In this document: positions 19,577 through 28,102 of the stretch, piece after piece | How positions within the stretch are numbered: position 1 is the first letter of the stretch | Layout of the letters: every line of letters begins with the position of its first letter | Assembly: GCF_006716125.1 (NCBI RefSeq) | Contig: NZ_VFOM01000004.1 | Coordinates: forward strand, 68,419-132,418 | Source: Homoserinimonas aerilata | GTDB taxonomy: Bacteria > Actinomycetota > Actinomycetes > Actinomycetales > Microbacteriaceae | Direction of reading: 5' to 3' | DNA length: 64,000 nt | The notes under the pieces: model-generated | The model's database searches: none | The model's input: only the letters and a program-made list of their open reading frames with translations | Told to the model about the DNA's origin: nothing | Translations under genes and position numbers: made by a program

Positions 19577-20524
19577 TCACCGGCTGCTGCGACTACTCAC
19601 AGCCGCCGCCAGATCGGCCAACGCCAGGTCACCGTGCACCGCGCCGCCGGCCATCACCCCCGCAGCGGCTGCAGCCGTGATCATGGCCATCGAATCACTC
19701 GAGTTTCCTGCCGCCCAGACGCCGGGCACGGCAGTGGCCCCGCGTGGATCGGTGGGGATGTGTTCGCCGAACGGTGTCAGCATCCGCTCTCCCCCCAATG
19801 CCTCATACAACTCGGTGCGCGCGACAAACCGTGGCGCCACAACGACGGCGTCAACCTCGAAGGAGCCGCCGCCCTCCACCTCGACCGCGCGCACCTGCGT
19901 GCCATCGACGACCAGGCGTTCGACCCGAGGCGCCACCACGCGCACCCCCAACGCCGCGAACTGCTCCCGCTGCTCCGCCGTCGGCTCGGGCGCGTCATGG
20001 ATGAAGAAGGTGACATCGTCGCTGAGCTGACGGAACAGCATCACCTGGTGGAGCGCGTTCTCGTTGCGACCCAGCACGGCGATGCGCTGATCGCGCACCT
20101 CCCAGCCGTGGCAGAACGGACAGTGCAGAACGCTGTGACCCCACGCAGCGGCAACGCCGGGCACATCGGGCAGATCATCGACGAGCCCCGTCGCCAGCAC
20201 GATGCGGCGAGCGGCGACACGGACGGCACCACCGTCGACCTCGGCGGTGAAGTCGTCGAGGGCTCCGGATGCCCCGGTCACGGATCCGCTCACAATGCGC
20301 ACCCCGTAACCCTCCGCCTCTGCACGGCCCCGCGCGAGCAGCTCGAGCGGCGGAACCCCCTCCTGCCCGAGCAGATTGTGCGCGCCGGCGGCCGGGGCAT
20401 TGCGTGGCTCTCCGGCATCCACAAGAACAACGTTCCGCCGGGAACGGCCTAGCGCAATGGCGGCCGCCAGCCCGGCCGCGCCGCCTCCGATGACAACAAC
20501 ATCGGCCTGCATCTTGGTGGTCAT
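19577..20524 (-). CDS. Thioredoxin-reductase-like FAD/NAD(P) oxidoreductase
   Basis: 315 residues. The FAD motif [13 protein letters not shown] starts near residue 10, the redox pair CPFC is at 135-138 in HCPFCHGW, and the C-terminal FAD segment is [10 protein letters not shown]. The NADPH motif is unusual: GRNENA at 152-157, where GGGDSA-type sequences are expected. It therefore resembles standalone TrxR-like proteins near regulators rather than the housekeeping reductase. The start ATG overlaps the methyltransferase stop (ATGA), so both are one transcript. Confidence 0.88.
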   Translation of the reverse strand: MTTKMQADVVVIGGGAAGLAAAIALGRSRRNVVLVDAGEPRNAPAAGAHNLLGQEGVPPLELLARGRAEAEGYGVRIVSGSVTGASGALDDFTAEVDGGAVRVAARRIVLATGLVDDLPDVPGVAAAWGHSVLHCPFCHGWEVRDQRIAVLGRNENALHQVMLFRQLSDDVTFFIHDAPEPTAEQREQFAALGVRVVAPRVERLVVDGTQVRAVEVEGGGSFEVDAVVVAPRFVARTELYEALGGERMLTPFGEHIPTDPRGATAVPGVWAAGNSSDSMAMITAAAAAGVMAGGAVHGDLALADLAAAVSSRSSR

Positions 20525-21456
20525 CGCTGTGCTCCGTTCGTGTCTGGGTTGTCGGCGGTCGCCGGCCCCGGTTGTTTGTCGATGTTCGGGCGGACGGCGA
20601 CCCAGACCGCTCGGCCCGAGGTGAAACTGAGCCGTGACGTGCCGTCAGCCAGTGCGGCGAGCACTTCCTGGATCGCGGCGAGATCGTGGCTGCCGAGATC
20701 GTCGGCGAGCATGTCGCGGCTGCGGGTCAACTGCAGTTCGAGGTATCGCGCGCCGGCGCTCGTGTCGGCGGATGCCCTGAATACGGTCTCGAGGCGGTCG
20801 ACCGGCGCGAAGCCTGCCGCTGTGAGGTCCGCCGTCCAGTCGGCGGTGACGGGGTATCCGCGGGCCGCGAGCGCCTCGACGATACGGGGGCCGAGGTCGG
20901 CGCTGTCGGTTCCCATGTCGGCAGGGTCATAGCTTGCAGAGATCGCGAACTCGGTGACGACGAGCACACCGCCGGGGCGCAGCACGTCGAACACCTGGGC
21001 CAGCACCTGCGCCGGCTCTGTCACGTGGTGCAGCGAGAGCGCAGCCCACGCGAGGTCGACCCCTTCGGGGAGCACAGCCGGCCAGTCGCCGTCGAGGTCG
21101 ACCAGGTGCGACTCGACGCGGTCGGCGACCGCAGCCTCCTGCGCCGAGGTGCGAAGGTGATCGAGCATGCCGGGCGAGACGTCGAGCGCATGGATGAGGG
21201 CGCCGGCAAAGCGGCGTGCGAGTGCGATCGTTCCGGTTCCCGTTCCTGCGCCCAGATCGACGACGATTCTCGGCACAGGCGAGAGCACAGGCGAGAGCGC
21301 AGCGGATGCGGCGTCGAGCGCCGTGGCCAAGCCTGGCGCGCCGAGCGCAGCGTCGAGGTCGAGCAGCTCGGCGAGACCGCTGTCGCCCTCCGGGGCGGGT
21401 CCGTGGCCGGCTCTCTCATGATGCGAGCCCGGCGCGGATGTGTGCGTATGCGTCAT
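20521..21456 (-). CDS. Class I SAM-dependent methyltransferase
   Basis: 311 residues. SAM-binding motif I (VVDLGAGTGTGTIAL) is near residue 68, the acidic motif ALDVSPGMLDHL follows, and LAWAALSLHHVTEPAQVLAQ with LRPGGVLVVTEF marks motifs III and IV. I start at ATG 21456: a TAGCGT box lies seven bases upstream with no Shine-Dalgarno, and the longer frame crosses the divergent promoter. It is coupled with the TrxR-like gene and diverges from a XRE-cupin regulator. The substrate is unknown. Confidence 0.88.
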   Translation of the reverse strand: MTHTHTSAPGSHHERAGHGPAPEGDSGLAELLDLDAALGAPGLATALDAASAALSPVLSPVPRIVVDLGAGTGTGTIALARRFAGALIHALDVSPGMLDHLRTSAQEAAVADRVESHLVDLDGDWPAVLPEGVDLAWAALSLHHVTEPAQVLAQVFDVLRPGGVLVVTEFAISASYDPADMGTDSADLGPRIVEALAARGYPVTADWTADLTAAGFAPVDRLETVFRASADTSAGARYLELQLTRSRDMLADDLGSHDLAAIQEVLAALADGTSRLSFTSGRAVWVAVRPNIDKQPGPATADNPDTNGAQR

Positions 21457-21463
21457 GAGGACG

Positions 21464-21469
21464 ACGCTA
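21464..21469 (-). promoter_or_regulatory. -10 box of the methyltransferase gene (leaderless)
   Basis: TAGCGT on the minus strand, seven bases before the ATG. It fits the TAnnnT-N7-ATG geometry of several genes in this window. Confidence 0.45.
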
Positions 21470-21491
21470 CCCCGATGATGCGCTGGTGGCA

Positions 21492-21497
21492 TACAGT
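21492..21497 (+). promoter_or_regulatory. -10 box of the XRE-cupin gene (leaderless)
   Basis: TACAGT, seven bases before the ATG at 21505. It lies 22 bases from the opposing -10 box, so the two promoters are close enough for one regulator to control both. Confidence 0.45.
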
Positions 21498-21498
21498 A

Positions 21499-21513
21499 TT
21501 GCGTATGACGCAA
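21499..21513. promoter_or_regulatory. Perfect palindrome over the XRE start codon, candidate operator
   Basis: TTGCGT-ATG-ACGCAA: a perfect 6-base inverted repeat whose 3-base centre is the start codon itself. Binding of the encoded regulator would block its own transcription start. Confidence 0.55.
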
Positions 21514-22080
21514 GAATTGATTGACGAGGTGGTTCGCCAGCGCATCCGGAGTCTGCGTATAGCCCGCGGCTGGACCCTCGACACGCTCGCTGCCCGCTGC
21601 TTCCTCTCGGCCTCCACACTGAGCCGCATCGAGACCGGACACCGGCGCATCGCCCTCGACCAGCTCGTACCGATCGCCCAAGCACTGGGCACGACACTCG
21701 ACCAACTCGTCGAACCAGAAGGAGACGACGACGTCGTCATCCGCCCCGAACCCGAGACGAGCCCCGGCTCGACCATGTGGCTTCTGTCACGCGAACGCGA
21801 CCGACGAGGCGTCACGATCGCCAAGATGCGCATCACCCCCGACCGCGCCACCAACAAACCACAGGTGCACCCCGGCTACGAATGGTTCACCGTGCTCAGC
21901 GGAACAGTGCGGCTACAGCTGGGCGAACGCACAATCCTGGTGCGCGAAGGGCAGGCCGCCGAGTTCTCTACGATGACACCCCACGCAATCGAGGCGCACG
22001 AAGGGCCCGTCGAGCTGCTGACGATCTTCGACCACGACGGCGAGCGCGCACACCTGCCGGGTCACCATCACTCGCGCTGA
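21505..22080 (+). CDS. XRE-family regulator with C-terminal cupin domain
   Basis: 191 residues. A helix-turn-helix lies at about 10-65 (IRSLRIARGWTLDTLAARCFLSASTLSRIE), and a cupin_2 beta-barrel at about 110-185 (HPGYEWFTVLSGTVRL, TPHAIEAHEGPVELLTIFD). The start is ATG at 21505, leaderless; longer upstream frames cross the divergent promoter region. It probably represses the facing methyltransferase/TrxR pair and itself, with the cupin sensing a small ligand (inference). It ends 24 bases from the convergent hpt end. Confidence 0.92.
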   Translation: MTQELIDEVVRQRIRSLRIARGWTLDTLAARCFLSASTLSRIETGHRRIALDQLVPIAQALGTTLDQLVEPEGDDDVVIRPEPETSPGSTMWLLSRERDRRGVTIAKMRITPDRATNKPQVHPGYEWFTVLSGTVRLQLGERTILVREGQAAEFSTMTPHAIEAHEGPVELLTIFDHDGERAHLPGHHHSR

Positions 22081-22104
22081 GCGAGCGACAGGTCAGACCC
22101 TGCG

Positions 22105-22656
22105 CTACGCGTAGACGTGGGGGGCGAGGATGCCGATATCGCGCAGATTGCGGTACTTCTCGGCATAGTCGAGGCCGTAGCCGACGACGAACTCGTTCGG
22201 GATCTCGAACCCCACGTAGCGCACATCGACGTCGACCTTGGCGGCCTCCGGCTTGCGCAGCAGCGCGCAGATCTCGACCGAGTGGGCGCCGCGGCTCTCC
22301 AGGTTGGCGCGCAGCCACGACAGCGTCAGCCCTGAGTCGATGATGTCTTCGACGATGAGAACCTTGCGCCCCGTCAGGTCACTGTCGAGGTCCTTCAGGA
22401 TGCGCACGACACCGGATGATTTGGTGCCAGACCCGTAGGACGACACCGCCATCCAATCCATGTCGATGGGCAGCTTCAGTTCGCGCGCCAGATCGGCCAT
22501 GACCATGACGGCACCCTTGAGCACACCCACGAGCAGCACCTTCTCGCCCGCATAGTCGGCCTCGATGCGGCGCGACAGCTCAGCGATCTTGTCGAGGATC
22601 TGCTTCTCGGTGAGCAGCACGCTCGTGAGGTCGCCGGAGATTTCGCTCGATTCCAT
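22105..22656 (-). CDS. hpt: Hypoxanthine phosphoribosyltransferase
   Basis: 183 residues. It salvages hypoxanthine and guanine with PRPP. The PRPP motif [14 protein letters not shown] is near residue 100, with [19 protein letters not shown] before it and the C-terminal [14 protein letters not shown] typical of the family. It lies eight bases downstream of tilS and is presumably co-transcribed. The usual next gene, ftsH, is displaced by the inserted divergon. Confidence 0.97.
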   Translation of the reverse strand: MESSEISGDLTSVLLTEKQILDKIAELSRRIEADYAGEKVLLVGVLKGAVMVMADLARELKLPIDMDWMAVSSYGSGTKSSGVVRILKDLDSDLTGRKVLIVEDIIDSGLTLSWLRANLESRGAHSVEICALLRKPEAAKVDVDVRYVGFEIPNEFVVGYGLDYAEKYRNLRDIGILAPHVYA

Positions 22657-22664
22657 GTGTTTCC

Positions 22665-23807
22665 CTACTCTGCTGCTGGGGCTGCCGTCGGCGCGTGCGC
22701 CGGGACATCCGCCGGCACATCCGCCGCCGAGAAGACGATCAGTCGACCCTGTCGTTCAACCCTAACGCCCGGCAGCTGCAGCGGGCCCTGCCCATGCCAG
22801 TCGGTGACCAGCCTCGCCACCTCGAGGGTGTGCAGTCGGCTCAGCGACAGGCCGAACTCCGAGGAGACGGCGAGACGGATGAGACGCTGCCGCAGGGCGG
22901 GCGGGTTCGCCTCGAGCGCGCCCACCGGCAGCGAGAGCCCCGCCTCTGCGGGCTCGGCGAGCTCCTCGATCTGCTCCTGCGCGAAATGGTCGAGCGCCTC
23001 CGTGTCCTCACGCAGCTGCTCTGCGGTTCGGGCGAGTGCCTCCGCGACGCCGGGGCCGAGCTCCCGTTCGAGCAGCGGAAGCACGCCGCGGCGCACGCGC
23101 ACCCGCGTGAACGACTCGTCATCATTGTGCGGGTCGCGCCAGGCGGTGAGGTCGGCATCGACGCAGGCCTGCACGGTGGTCTCGCGCCGGATGCCCAGAA
23201 GCGGTCGCAAGAACACGATCGCGCCGTGAGTTGCCTCCAAGTGCGCTTCGTTGGCTGCAGGAGCAGCACTTTGAGGCAACTCACGCACCGTCACCGGAGC
23301 CATGCCGGCGAGGCTCGTGGGGCCGCTGCCGCGGGCGAGACCCAGCAGCACCGTCTCGGCCTGGTCGTCGAGCGTGTGACCGAGCAGGATCGCCGCGGCC
23401 CCCGCATCCGTCGCCGCCGCTCCGAGAGCGCGGTAGCGGGCATCGCGAGCCGCCGCCTCGGGGCCGCCGGTGTCGCCGACCGTGACGCGCGTCACAATGA
23501 CGGGGTGCAGGCCGAGCTCGCGCGCCTGTCGTGCGGCCTCAGCCGCGACATCCGCAGACGCCTCCTGCAACGCATGATCGACGATGACGACGCCCGCCCG
23601 GATGCCCGCCCGCGGCGCCTCGAACGCGGTCGCCGCAGCGAGCGCAAGCGAATCGGGGCCGCCACTCAGCGCGACAAGAACGAGCGGGCCGGATGCTTCG
23701 GCCCCGTCGCGAGCGGCCGCATCCGGGAACGCACCCGCCAGACCTTCGCGCACCGCACGGCGCACATCCGCAATGGCAGGAGAGAGTCGGGGGCGTCGAG
23801 GCTGCAT
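22665..23807 (-). CDS. tilS: tRNA(Ile)-lysidine synthase
   Basis: 380 residues. It modifies the wobble C of the AUA-reading tRNA-Ile to lysidine, using ATP. The PP-loop motif [12 protein letters not shown] is near residues 46-57, with [29 protein letters not shown] and [10 protein letters not shown] following. Between GMAPV and FLRPLL there are about 20 extra residues ([18 protein letters not shown] and on) encoded by a 59-base palindrome at 23226-23284, an apparent in-frame insertion at a loop. A TAACGT box lies six bases before the ATG, suggesting a leaderless transcript. Confidence 0.95.
   Translation of the reverse strand: MQPRRPRLSPAIADVRRAVREGLAGAFPDAAARDGAEASGPLVLVALSGGPDSLALAAATAFEAPRAGIRAGVVIVDHALQEASADVAAEAARQARELGLHPVIVTRVTVGDTGGPEAAARDARYRALGAAATDAGAAAILLGHTLDDQAETVLLGLARGSGPTSLAGMAPVTVRELPQSAAPAANEAHLEATHGAIVFLRPLLGIRRETTVQACVDADLTAWRDPHNDDESFTRVRVRRGVLPLLERELGPGVAEALARTAEQLREDTEALDHFAQEQIEELAEPAEAGLSLPVGALEANPPALRQRLIRLAVSSEFGLSLSRLHTLEVARLVTDWHGQGPLQLPGVRVERQGRLIVFSAADVPADVPAHAPTAAPAAE
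23226..23284. repeat. 59-base palindromic element inserted in frame in tilS
   Basis: The 19-base arms GTGAGTTGCCTCCAAGTGC and GCACTTTGAGGCAACTCAC are inverted copies with one mismatch, around a 21-base centre. The element lies within the tilS coding sequence and adds a hydrophilic peptide without breaking the frame. Confidence 0.8.
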
Positions 23808-23811
23808 CCAG

Positions 23812-23819
23812 TAACGTTA
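23812..23819. promoter_or_regulatory. Palindromic TAACGTTA, possible shared -10 of tilS and ppa
   Basis: On the minus strand TAACGT stands six bases before the tilS ATG. On the plus strand TAACGT at 23812-23817 would give ppa a leader of about 30 bases that includes its AAGGAG ribosome binding site. Confidence 0.4.
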
Positions 23820-23851
23820 TTGCAGCCGACGACAACCAAGGAGCACCCAGC

Positions 23852-24343
23852 ATGGCCGCGTACGACGCCGTAATCGAAATCCCCAAGGGCAGCCGCAACA
23901 AGTACGAGATCGACCACGAGACAGGCCGCGTCTACCTCGACCGCGTGCTCTTCACCGGTTTCGTCTACCCGACCGACTACGGCTTCTTCGAGAACACGCT
24001 CGGCCTCGACGGCGACCCCGTCGACGTGCTCGTGCTGCTCGACTACCCGCTGTTCCCGGGCGTCGGCCTGTCGGTTCGCCCCGTCGGCGTCTTCAACATG
24101 ACGGATGACGGCGGCAGCGACGCGAAGGTCATCGCCGTGCAGGCGAAGGACCCGCGCTGGGCGCACATCCAAGACATCGACGACGTCCCCGAGTACACGC
24201 GCAAAGAGATCGAGCACTTCTTCGAGCACTACAAGGACCTCGAGCCCGGCAAGTGGGTCAAGACCGAAGGCTGGGGCAACGCCGCAGAGGCCGAGCAGAT
24301 CATCATCGACGGCATCGCGAAGCTCAAGGCCGAAGGCCACTAG
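23852..24343 (+). CDS. ppa: Inorganic pyrophosphatase
   Basis: 163 residues, family I soluble pyrophosphatase. The signature DGDPVDVL is at 53-60, and the RNKYEID and VYPTDYGF segments are in place. Cytoplasmic Mg-dependent hydrolysis of pyrophosphate. Start: ATG 23852 with AAGGAG upstream; the longer open frame crosses tilS on the other strand. ppa divergent from tilS is a common actinobacterial arrangement. Confidence 0.97.
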   Translation: MAAYDAVIEIPKGSRNKYEIDHETGRVYLDRVLFTGFVYPTDYGFFENTLGLDGDPVDVLVLLDYPLFPGVGLSVRPVGVFNMTDDGGSDAKVIAVQAKDPRWAHIQDIDDVPEYTRKEIEHFFEHYKDLEPGKWVKTEGWGNAAEAEQIIIDGIAKLKAEGH

Positions 24344-24356
24344 GGGTGGCTCGCGG

Positions 24357-24773
24357 GTGAGCGGCGCAGATCTCGACGAGCTGCGGCGGTTGCGCCGCGC
24401 GCGCGACCAGATGGACCGCGACTACGCGCATCCGCTCGACGTGCCCGCCCTGGCGCGCACCGCCCTCATGTCGACCGCGCACTTCAGCCGCCGATTCCGC
24501 GAGGCCTACGGTGAGACGCCGTACTCGCACCTGATGACCCGACGCATCGAGCGGGCGCAGGCGCTTCTGCGGCGCGGCGAACTGAGCATCACCGAGGTCT
24601 GCTTCGCCGTCGGCTGTACAAGTCTCGGCTCCTTCAGCTCGCGCTTCACCGAGATCGTCGGCTGCACGCCGAGCGCCTATCGCGCCCGCGACCACGACGA
24701 CAGCCAGACGGTTCCGGGATGCATGGCGATGATGCTGGGGCGAGTGCGCCGCGAGCGAGCACAGCCGAGCTGA
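24357..24773 (+). CDS. AraC-type helix-turn-helix regulator
   Basis: 138 residues, essentially only the DNA-binding part of AraC/XylS: two HTH motifs (VPALARTALMSTAHFSRRFR, then ITEVCFAVGCTSLGSFSSRF) followed by a short tail. The GTG at 24357 fits the beginning of family similarity; the open frame extends upstream over ppa in another phase. It lies directly before a VOC protein. AraC-VOC pairs of this kind recur in actinobacteria, the VOC gene being the likely target (inference). Confidence 0.88.
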   Translation: MSGADLDELRRLRRARDQMDRDYAHPLDVPALARTALMSTAHFSRRFREAYGETPYSHLMTRRIERAQALLRRGELSITEVCFAVGCTSLGSFSSRFTEIVGCTPSAYRARDHDDSQTVPGCMAMMLGRVRRERAQPS

Positions 24774-24821
24774 ACCATCCGATCGAGCAGGATCGGAGAA
24801 GCGACTGTCGCGGGTGCGTCC

Positions 24822-24827
24822 TAGCAT
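24822..24827 (+). promoter_or_regulatory. -10 box of the VOC gene (leaderless)
   Basis: TAGCAT, seven bases before the ATG at 24835. No Shine-Dalgarno is seen. Confidence 0.45.
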
Positions 24828-24834
24828 CGTGCAC

Positions 24835-25239
24835 ATGACAATCTCACTCAGCGCCGTGCACGTCTTCACCGACGACCCCGACGCCTCCCTCGCCTTCTAC
24901 CGCGACGCCCTCGGTCTCGAGCTGCGCAACGAGGTCGCCAACGACGGATTCCGCTGGCTCACCCTGTCGACGGCCGAGCAGCCGGAGGTCGAGATCGTGC
25001 TCTCGCAGCCGCACGCCGGTCGCTCCCAAGAAGACGGCGACGCCCTCGCGGCGATGCTTGCGAAGGGCGAGCTTCCGGGCCTGCTGTTCCGCGCATCCGA
25101 CCTCGACGCCGCCTTCGAGAAGGTCCAGGCCTCCGGCAACGCCGAGATCCTGCAGGAGCCGACAGACCAGTTCTGGGGCGTCCGCGATGCCGCGTTCCGC
25201 GACCCGGCCGGCAACATGGTGCGCATCAGCCAGGCCTGA
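24835..25239 (+). CDS. VOC-family (glyoxalase-like) protein
   Basis: 134 residues, two beta-alpha-beta-beta-beta modules: SAVHVFTDDPDASLAFYRDAL at the start and DQFWGVRDAAFRDPAGNMVRI at the end. The final DPAGNMV(R)I segment is typical of bleomycin-resistance/dioxygenase-fold proteins. I start at ATG 24835 because the TAnnnT box fits a leaderless start there; ATG 24814 is possible. The substrate is unknown. Confidence 0.88.
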   Translation: MTISLSAVHVFTDDPDASLAFYRDALGLELRNEVANDGFRWLTLSTAEQPEVEIVLSQPHAGRSQEDGDALAAMLAKGELPGLLFRASDLDAAFEKVQASGNAEILQEPTDQFWGVRDAAFRDPAGNMVRISQA

Positions 25240-25310
25240 GTTTGCAGGCTGATGCCGTGGCAGTCATCCGGATACGCCCGGATGCGCCGCCTGCTGAATG
25301 CCGCTGCCCG

Positions 25311-26603
25311 CTAGATGCCGACGCCGCGGGCGCGGAGGAACGGCACCGGGTCGACCGTGGAGCCGCCGACGCGCACCTCGAAGTGCAGGTGGCATCCGGT
25401 CGAGACGCCCGTCGAGCCGACCTTCGCGATCTGCTGGCCCGCGCCCACCTGCTGGCCGACGTGCACAAGCACTCCGCCGTCGACGATGTGCGCGTAGGAG
25501 GTCTGGGTGCCGTCGCCGTGGCGCACCGAGATGTAGTTGCCGTAGCCGCCCGTCTTGGCGGCGAAGATCACGGTGCCCGAGTTGGCCGCGAAGATCGGCG
25601 CATAGCATCCGGGAGCCAGATCGACACCGGCGTGCAGAGTGCTCGCGCCGCTCGTCGGCGGAACCCGCCAGCCATAGCTGCTCGAGATGTACCCGCCCGA
25701 GGGCCGCACCCACCCTGAGGGGGCCGCCACACCTCCACCACCGCCACCACCATTGCCTGCTGCAGCCGCTGCTTCCGCAGCAGCCTTGGCGGCTGCTGCC
25801 GCCGCGGCGGCCGCCGCAGCCGCCTCAGCAGCCTTGCGGATCTCCTCACCCTTGGTGAACTCCGCCTCCGTGGCGATGCGGTTCTCGACGAGGCTCGCCA
25901 GCTGCGCCTGCAGCCTCGCCTGATTCGCAGCCTGCTCCTGCTCGGCCGCGGCAGCAGCATCCGCCGCCGCCTGCGCCTCGATCATGGCTTTCTCGGCCGC
26001 CGCCGCGAGCTCCTCGAGCGCCACCTTCTGCGCATCCGCCAGATCGGTCAACGACTGGGCCGCGTTCTGATCCTGCTTGGCCTTCGCGATGATGCCGGTC
26101 GAATGCTGACTGACCTTGGATGCGATGCCCAGTTGCGAGAGGAGCTGATCGCTCGACGAGTCAAAGAAGATGGTGGCGGTGAGGTCGCCCCCGCTGACAC
26201 GCTGCGTGCGCGCCGCGATCTGGCCTGCCTGCCGCATGGACTCAACGGCGACGGCCTGCGCCTCATCGGCCTGCTGCTGCAGCTGCTGCTGCTTGTACGA
26301 CGCCTCGTCGAAGGCCTGCTGGGCGGCGAGGAACTCGTCACCCTTCTCGATCGCCTTCGCGTTCGCCTCAACGACCGCAGCCTGAAGCTGAGTCAAGAGC
26401 GCCTCGATGCGTGTGACCTCGCGGGCCTTGTTGCTCTCGCTCGAGCGGGCGTTCTGCACGTCCTGCCAGCTCGGGTAGTCGGCGGCACTCGCCGAAGCAC
26501 CGGCCTGGGTCACGACAAGCCCGACCGCCAGAAGTGCGGCCGCCGCAAGCATGGCGACGGCGCGGCGCGGCGCGGCGAGCGAGCGCATGGTGGCCTGCGT
26601 CAT
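25311..26603 (-). CDS. Secreted M23 peptidase with N-terminal coiled coil (copy 1)
   Basis: 430 residues. A signal peptide (about 1-40, ending ASASA) precedes a long coiled coil (about 45-275), an Ala-rich then Gly-rich linker (about 260-293), and a LytM/M23 domain. Zinc ligands are in LHAGVDLAPG and CHLHFEV. It probably cleaves peptidoglycan cross-links outside the membrane; the coiled coil resembles EnvC/RipC-type regulators of division hydrolases. It shares layout and wording with the gene immediately upstream (26855-28102), pointing to a tandem duplication. A TTGATT...TAACAG promoter-like pair near 26670-26700 and GTTAAC/GTTAC repeats precede it. Confidence 0.92.
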   Translation of the reverse strand: MTQATMRSLAAPRRAVAMLAAAALLAVGLVVTQAGASASAADYPSWQDVQNARSSESNKAREVTRIEALLTQLQAAVVEANAKAIEKGDEFLAAQQAFDEASYKQQQLQQQADEAQAVAVESMRQAGQIAARTQRVSGGDLTATIFFDSSSDQLLSQLGIASKVSQHSTGIIAKAKQDQNAAQSLTDLADAQKVALEELAAAAEKAMIEAQAAADAAAAAEQEQAANQARLQAQLASLVENRIATEAEFTKGEEIRKAAEAAAAAAAAAAAAKAAAEAAAAAGNGGGGGGGVAAPSGWVRPSGGYISSSYGWRVPPTSGASTLHAGVDLAPGCYAPIFAANSGTVIFAAKTGGYGNYISVRHGDGTQTSYAHIVDGGVLVHVGQQVGAGQQIAKVGSTGVSTGCHLHFEVRVGGSTVDPVPFLRARGVGI

Positions 26604-26784
26604 AGATCCCCGAATCTGAGTCTGATCACTCCAGTGCGACCCAGTTCTTCACTCAAGTAACACTGTTAACATCCGTCACACTAGCAATCAATGGGCGCTC
26701 TGGGTAGTCCTCGCGAGGATTGCGGATGCCATTCCCCACTCTCGGACGCGGCGGCGCCCGCGTCAGATCCGCCCGCGAGAGCGA

Positions 26785-26843
26785 CTCGGGCACGGCAAAC
26801 GGATGCTCGGGGCACGCAAGAGCGGCCGAAAGGCGTACCCGAG
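26785..26843. repeat. Repeat family A, copy 2
   Basis: CTCGGGCACG at one end faces CGTACCCGAG at the other (one wobble), with CAAACGGATGCTC and CCGAAAGG inside. It lies 11 bases after the stop of the second M23 gene. Confidence 0.75.
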
Positions 26844-26854
26844 ACCCCAGAACG

Positions 26855-28102
26855 CTAGATGCTGACGCCCTGGCCGCGCAGGAACCCGACAGGGTCGATC
26901 GGGCTGCCACCCTGGCGCACCTCGAAGTGCAGATGGCAGCCGGTGGAGGTTCCGGTGGTGCCGACGCGGGCGATGTTCTGGCCGGGGCCGACACCCTGGC
27001 CGACATGCACGAGAATGCCGCCGTCGACGATGTGCCCGTACGCGGTGGAGGTTCCATCGCCGTTGTTGACGAGGATGTAGTTGCCGTAGCCGCCGTTGCG
27101 GCCGGCGTAGACGACGGTGCCGCCGTGTGCCGCGAAGATGGGCGCGCCGCATCCGGGGGCCAGATCGACGCCCGCGTGCAGCGTGCTCGCGCCGCGCTTC
27201 GGCGGGACGCGCCAGCCGAATCCGCTCGAGATGTGCCCGCCGGAGGGCCGCGCCCACCCGGTGGCGCTGATCTCACCCGCACCCAGGTTCGCCCCGGCGC
27301 CCCACATCGCGCGGATGCCCTCGACGTACTCGTCCTCCGCGGCGATGCGGTTCTCGACGAGGCTCGCCAGCTGCGCCTTCAGCCTGGCCTGGTTCGCCGC
27401 CTGCTCCTCGAGAGCCGCCGTGGCAGCATCCGCCGCCGCCTGCGCCTCGATCATGGCCTGCTGCGCCGCAAGCGCGAGCTCCTCGAGAGCCGCCTTCGCC
27501 AGATTGGCCTGGTCGGTGAGGGACTGCGCGTTGTTCTGGTCCTGCTTGGCCTTCGTGAAGATTCCGGATGACTGCTGGCTGACCTTCGAGGCCATGCCCA
27601 GCTGGGTGAGCAAATCACCCGCGGAGGAGTCGCTGAAGAACAGCGTCGCAGTGAGGTCGGAACCGCCCGCCCGCTGCGTGCGGGCGGCGATCTGGCCGGC
27701 CTGCCTCATGGACTCATCGGCGGCGATGCTCGCCTCGTCGGCCTGCTCCTGCAGCTTCTGCGCCTTGAGGGCGGCCTCGTCGTACACCTGCTGGGCGGCG
27801 AAGTAGAGCTCACCCTTCTGCTCGGACACCGCCTGGGTGGCCTTCACGTTGGCCTCGAGCTGCACCAGCAGCGCCTCGAGCCGGGTGATCTCCGCCTCCT
27901 TGGCGGACTCGCTGGCGCGCGCGTTGAGCACATCGCCCCAGCTCGGGTAGTCGGCCGCGACCGCCGCCGGCGCACCGGGCTGGCCGACGACAGCGCCCGT
28001 CACGAGCACGGCCACCGCGGAGGCGAGCGCGACCCAGCGACGCAGCCGCGTGCTGCGGACCATCGGAGGAATGCCCGCAGCCTTCGCCGAGCCGTGCGTC
28101 AT
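26855..28102 (-). CDS. Secreted M23 peptidase with N-terminal coiled coil (copy 2)
   Basis: 415 residues, paralogous to the neighbouring M23 gene. A basic N terminus and hydrophobic segment (about 20-45) act as signal sequence, followed by ADYPSWGDVLNARASES, a coiled coil to about 265, a short linker without the poly-Ala run, and an M23 domain with LHAGVDLAPG and CHLHFEV zinc motifs. I start at ATG 28102 with GGGGAA upstream; a longer frame reaches 28303 but is not protein-like. Peptidoglycan remodelling outside the membrane is the likely role. Confidence 0.92.
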   Translation of the reverse strand: MTHGSAKAAGIPPMVRSTRLRRWVALASAVAVLVTGAVVGQPGAPAAVAADYPSWGDVLNARASESAKEAEITRLEALLVQLEANVKATQAVSEQKGELYFAAQQVYDEAALKAQKLQEQADEASIAADESMRQAGQIAARTQRAGGSDLTATLFFSDSSAGDLLTQLGMASKVSQQSSGIFTKAKQDQNNAQSLTDQANLAKAALEELALAAQQAMIEAQAAADAATAALEEQAANQARLKAQLASLVENRIAAEDEYVEGIRAMWGAGANLGAGEISATGWARPSGGHISSGFGWRVPPKRGASTLHAGVDLAPGCGAPIFAAHGGTVVYAGRNGGYGNYILVNNGDGTSTAYGHIVDGGILVHVGQGVGPGQNIARVGTTGTSTGCHLHFEVRQGGSPIDPVGFLRGQGVSI

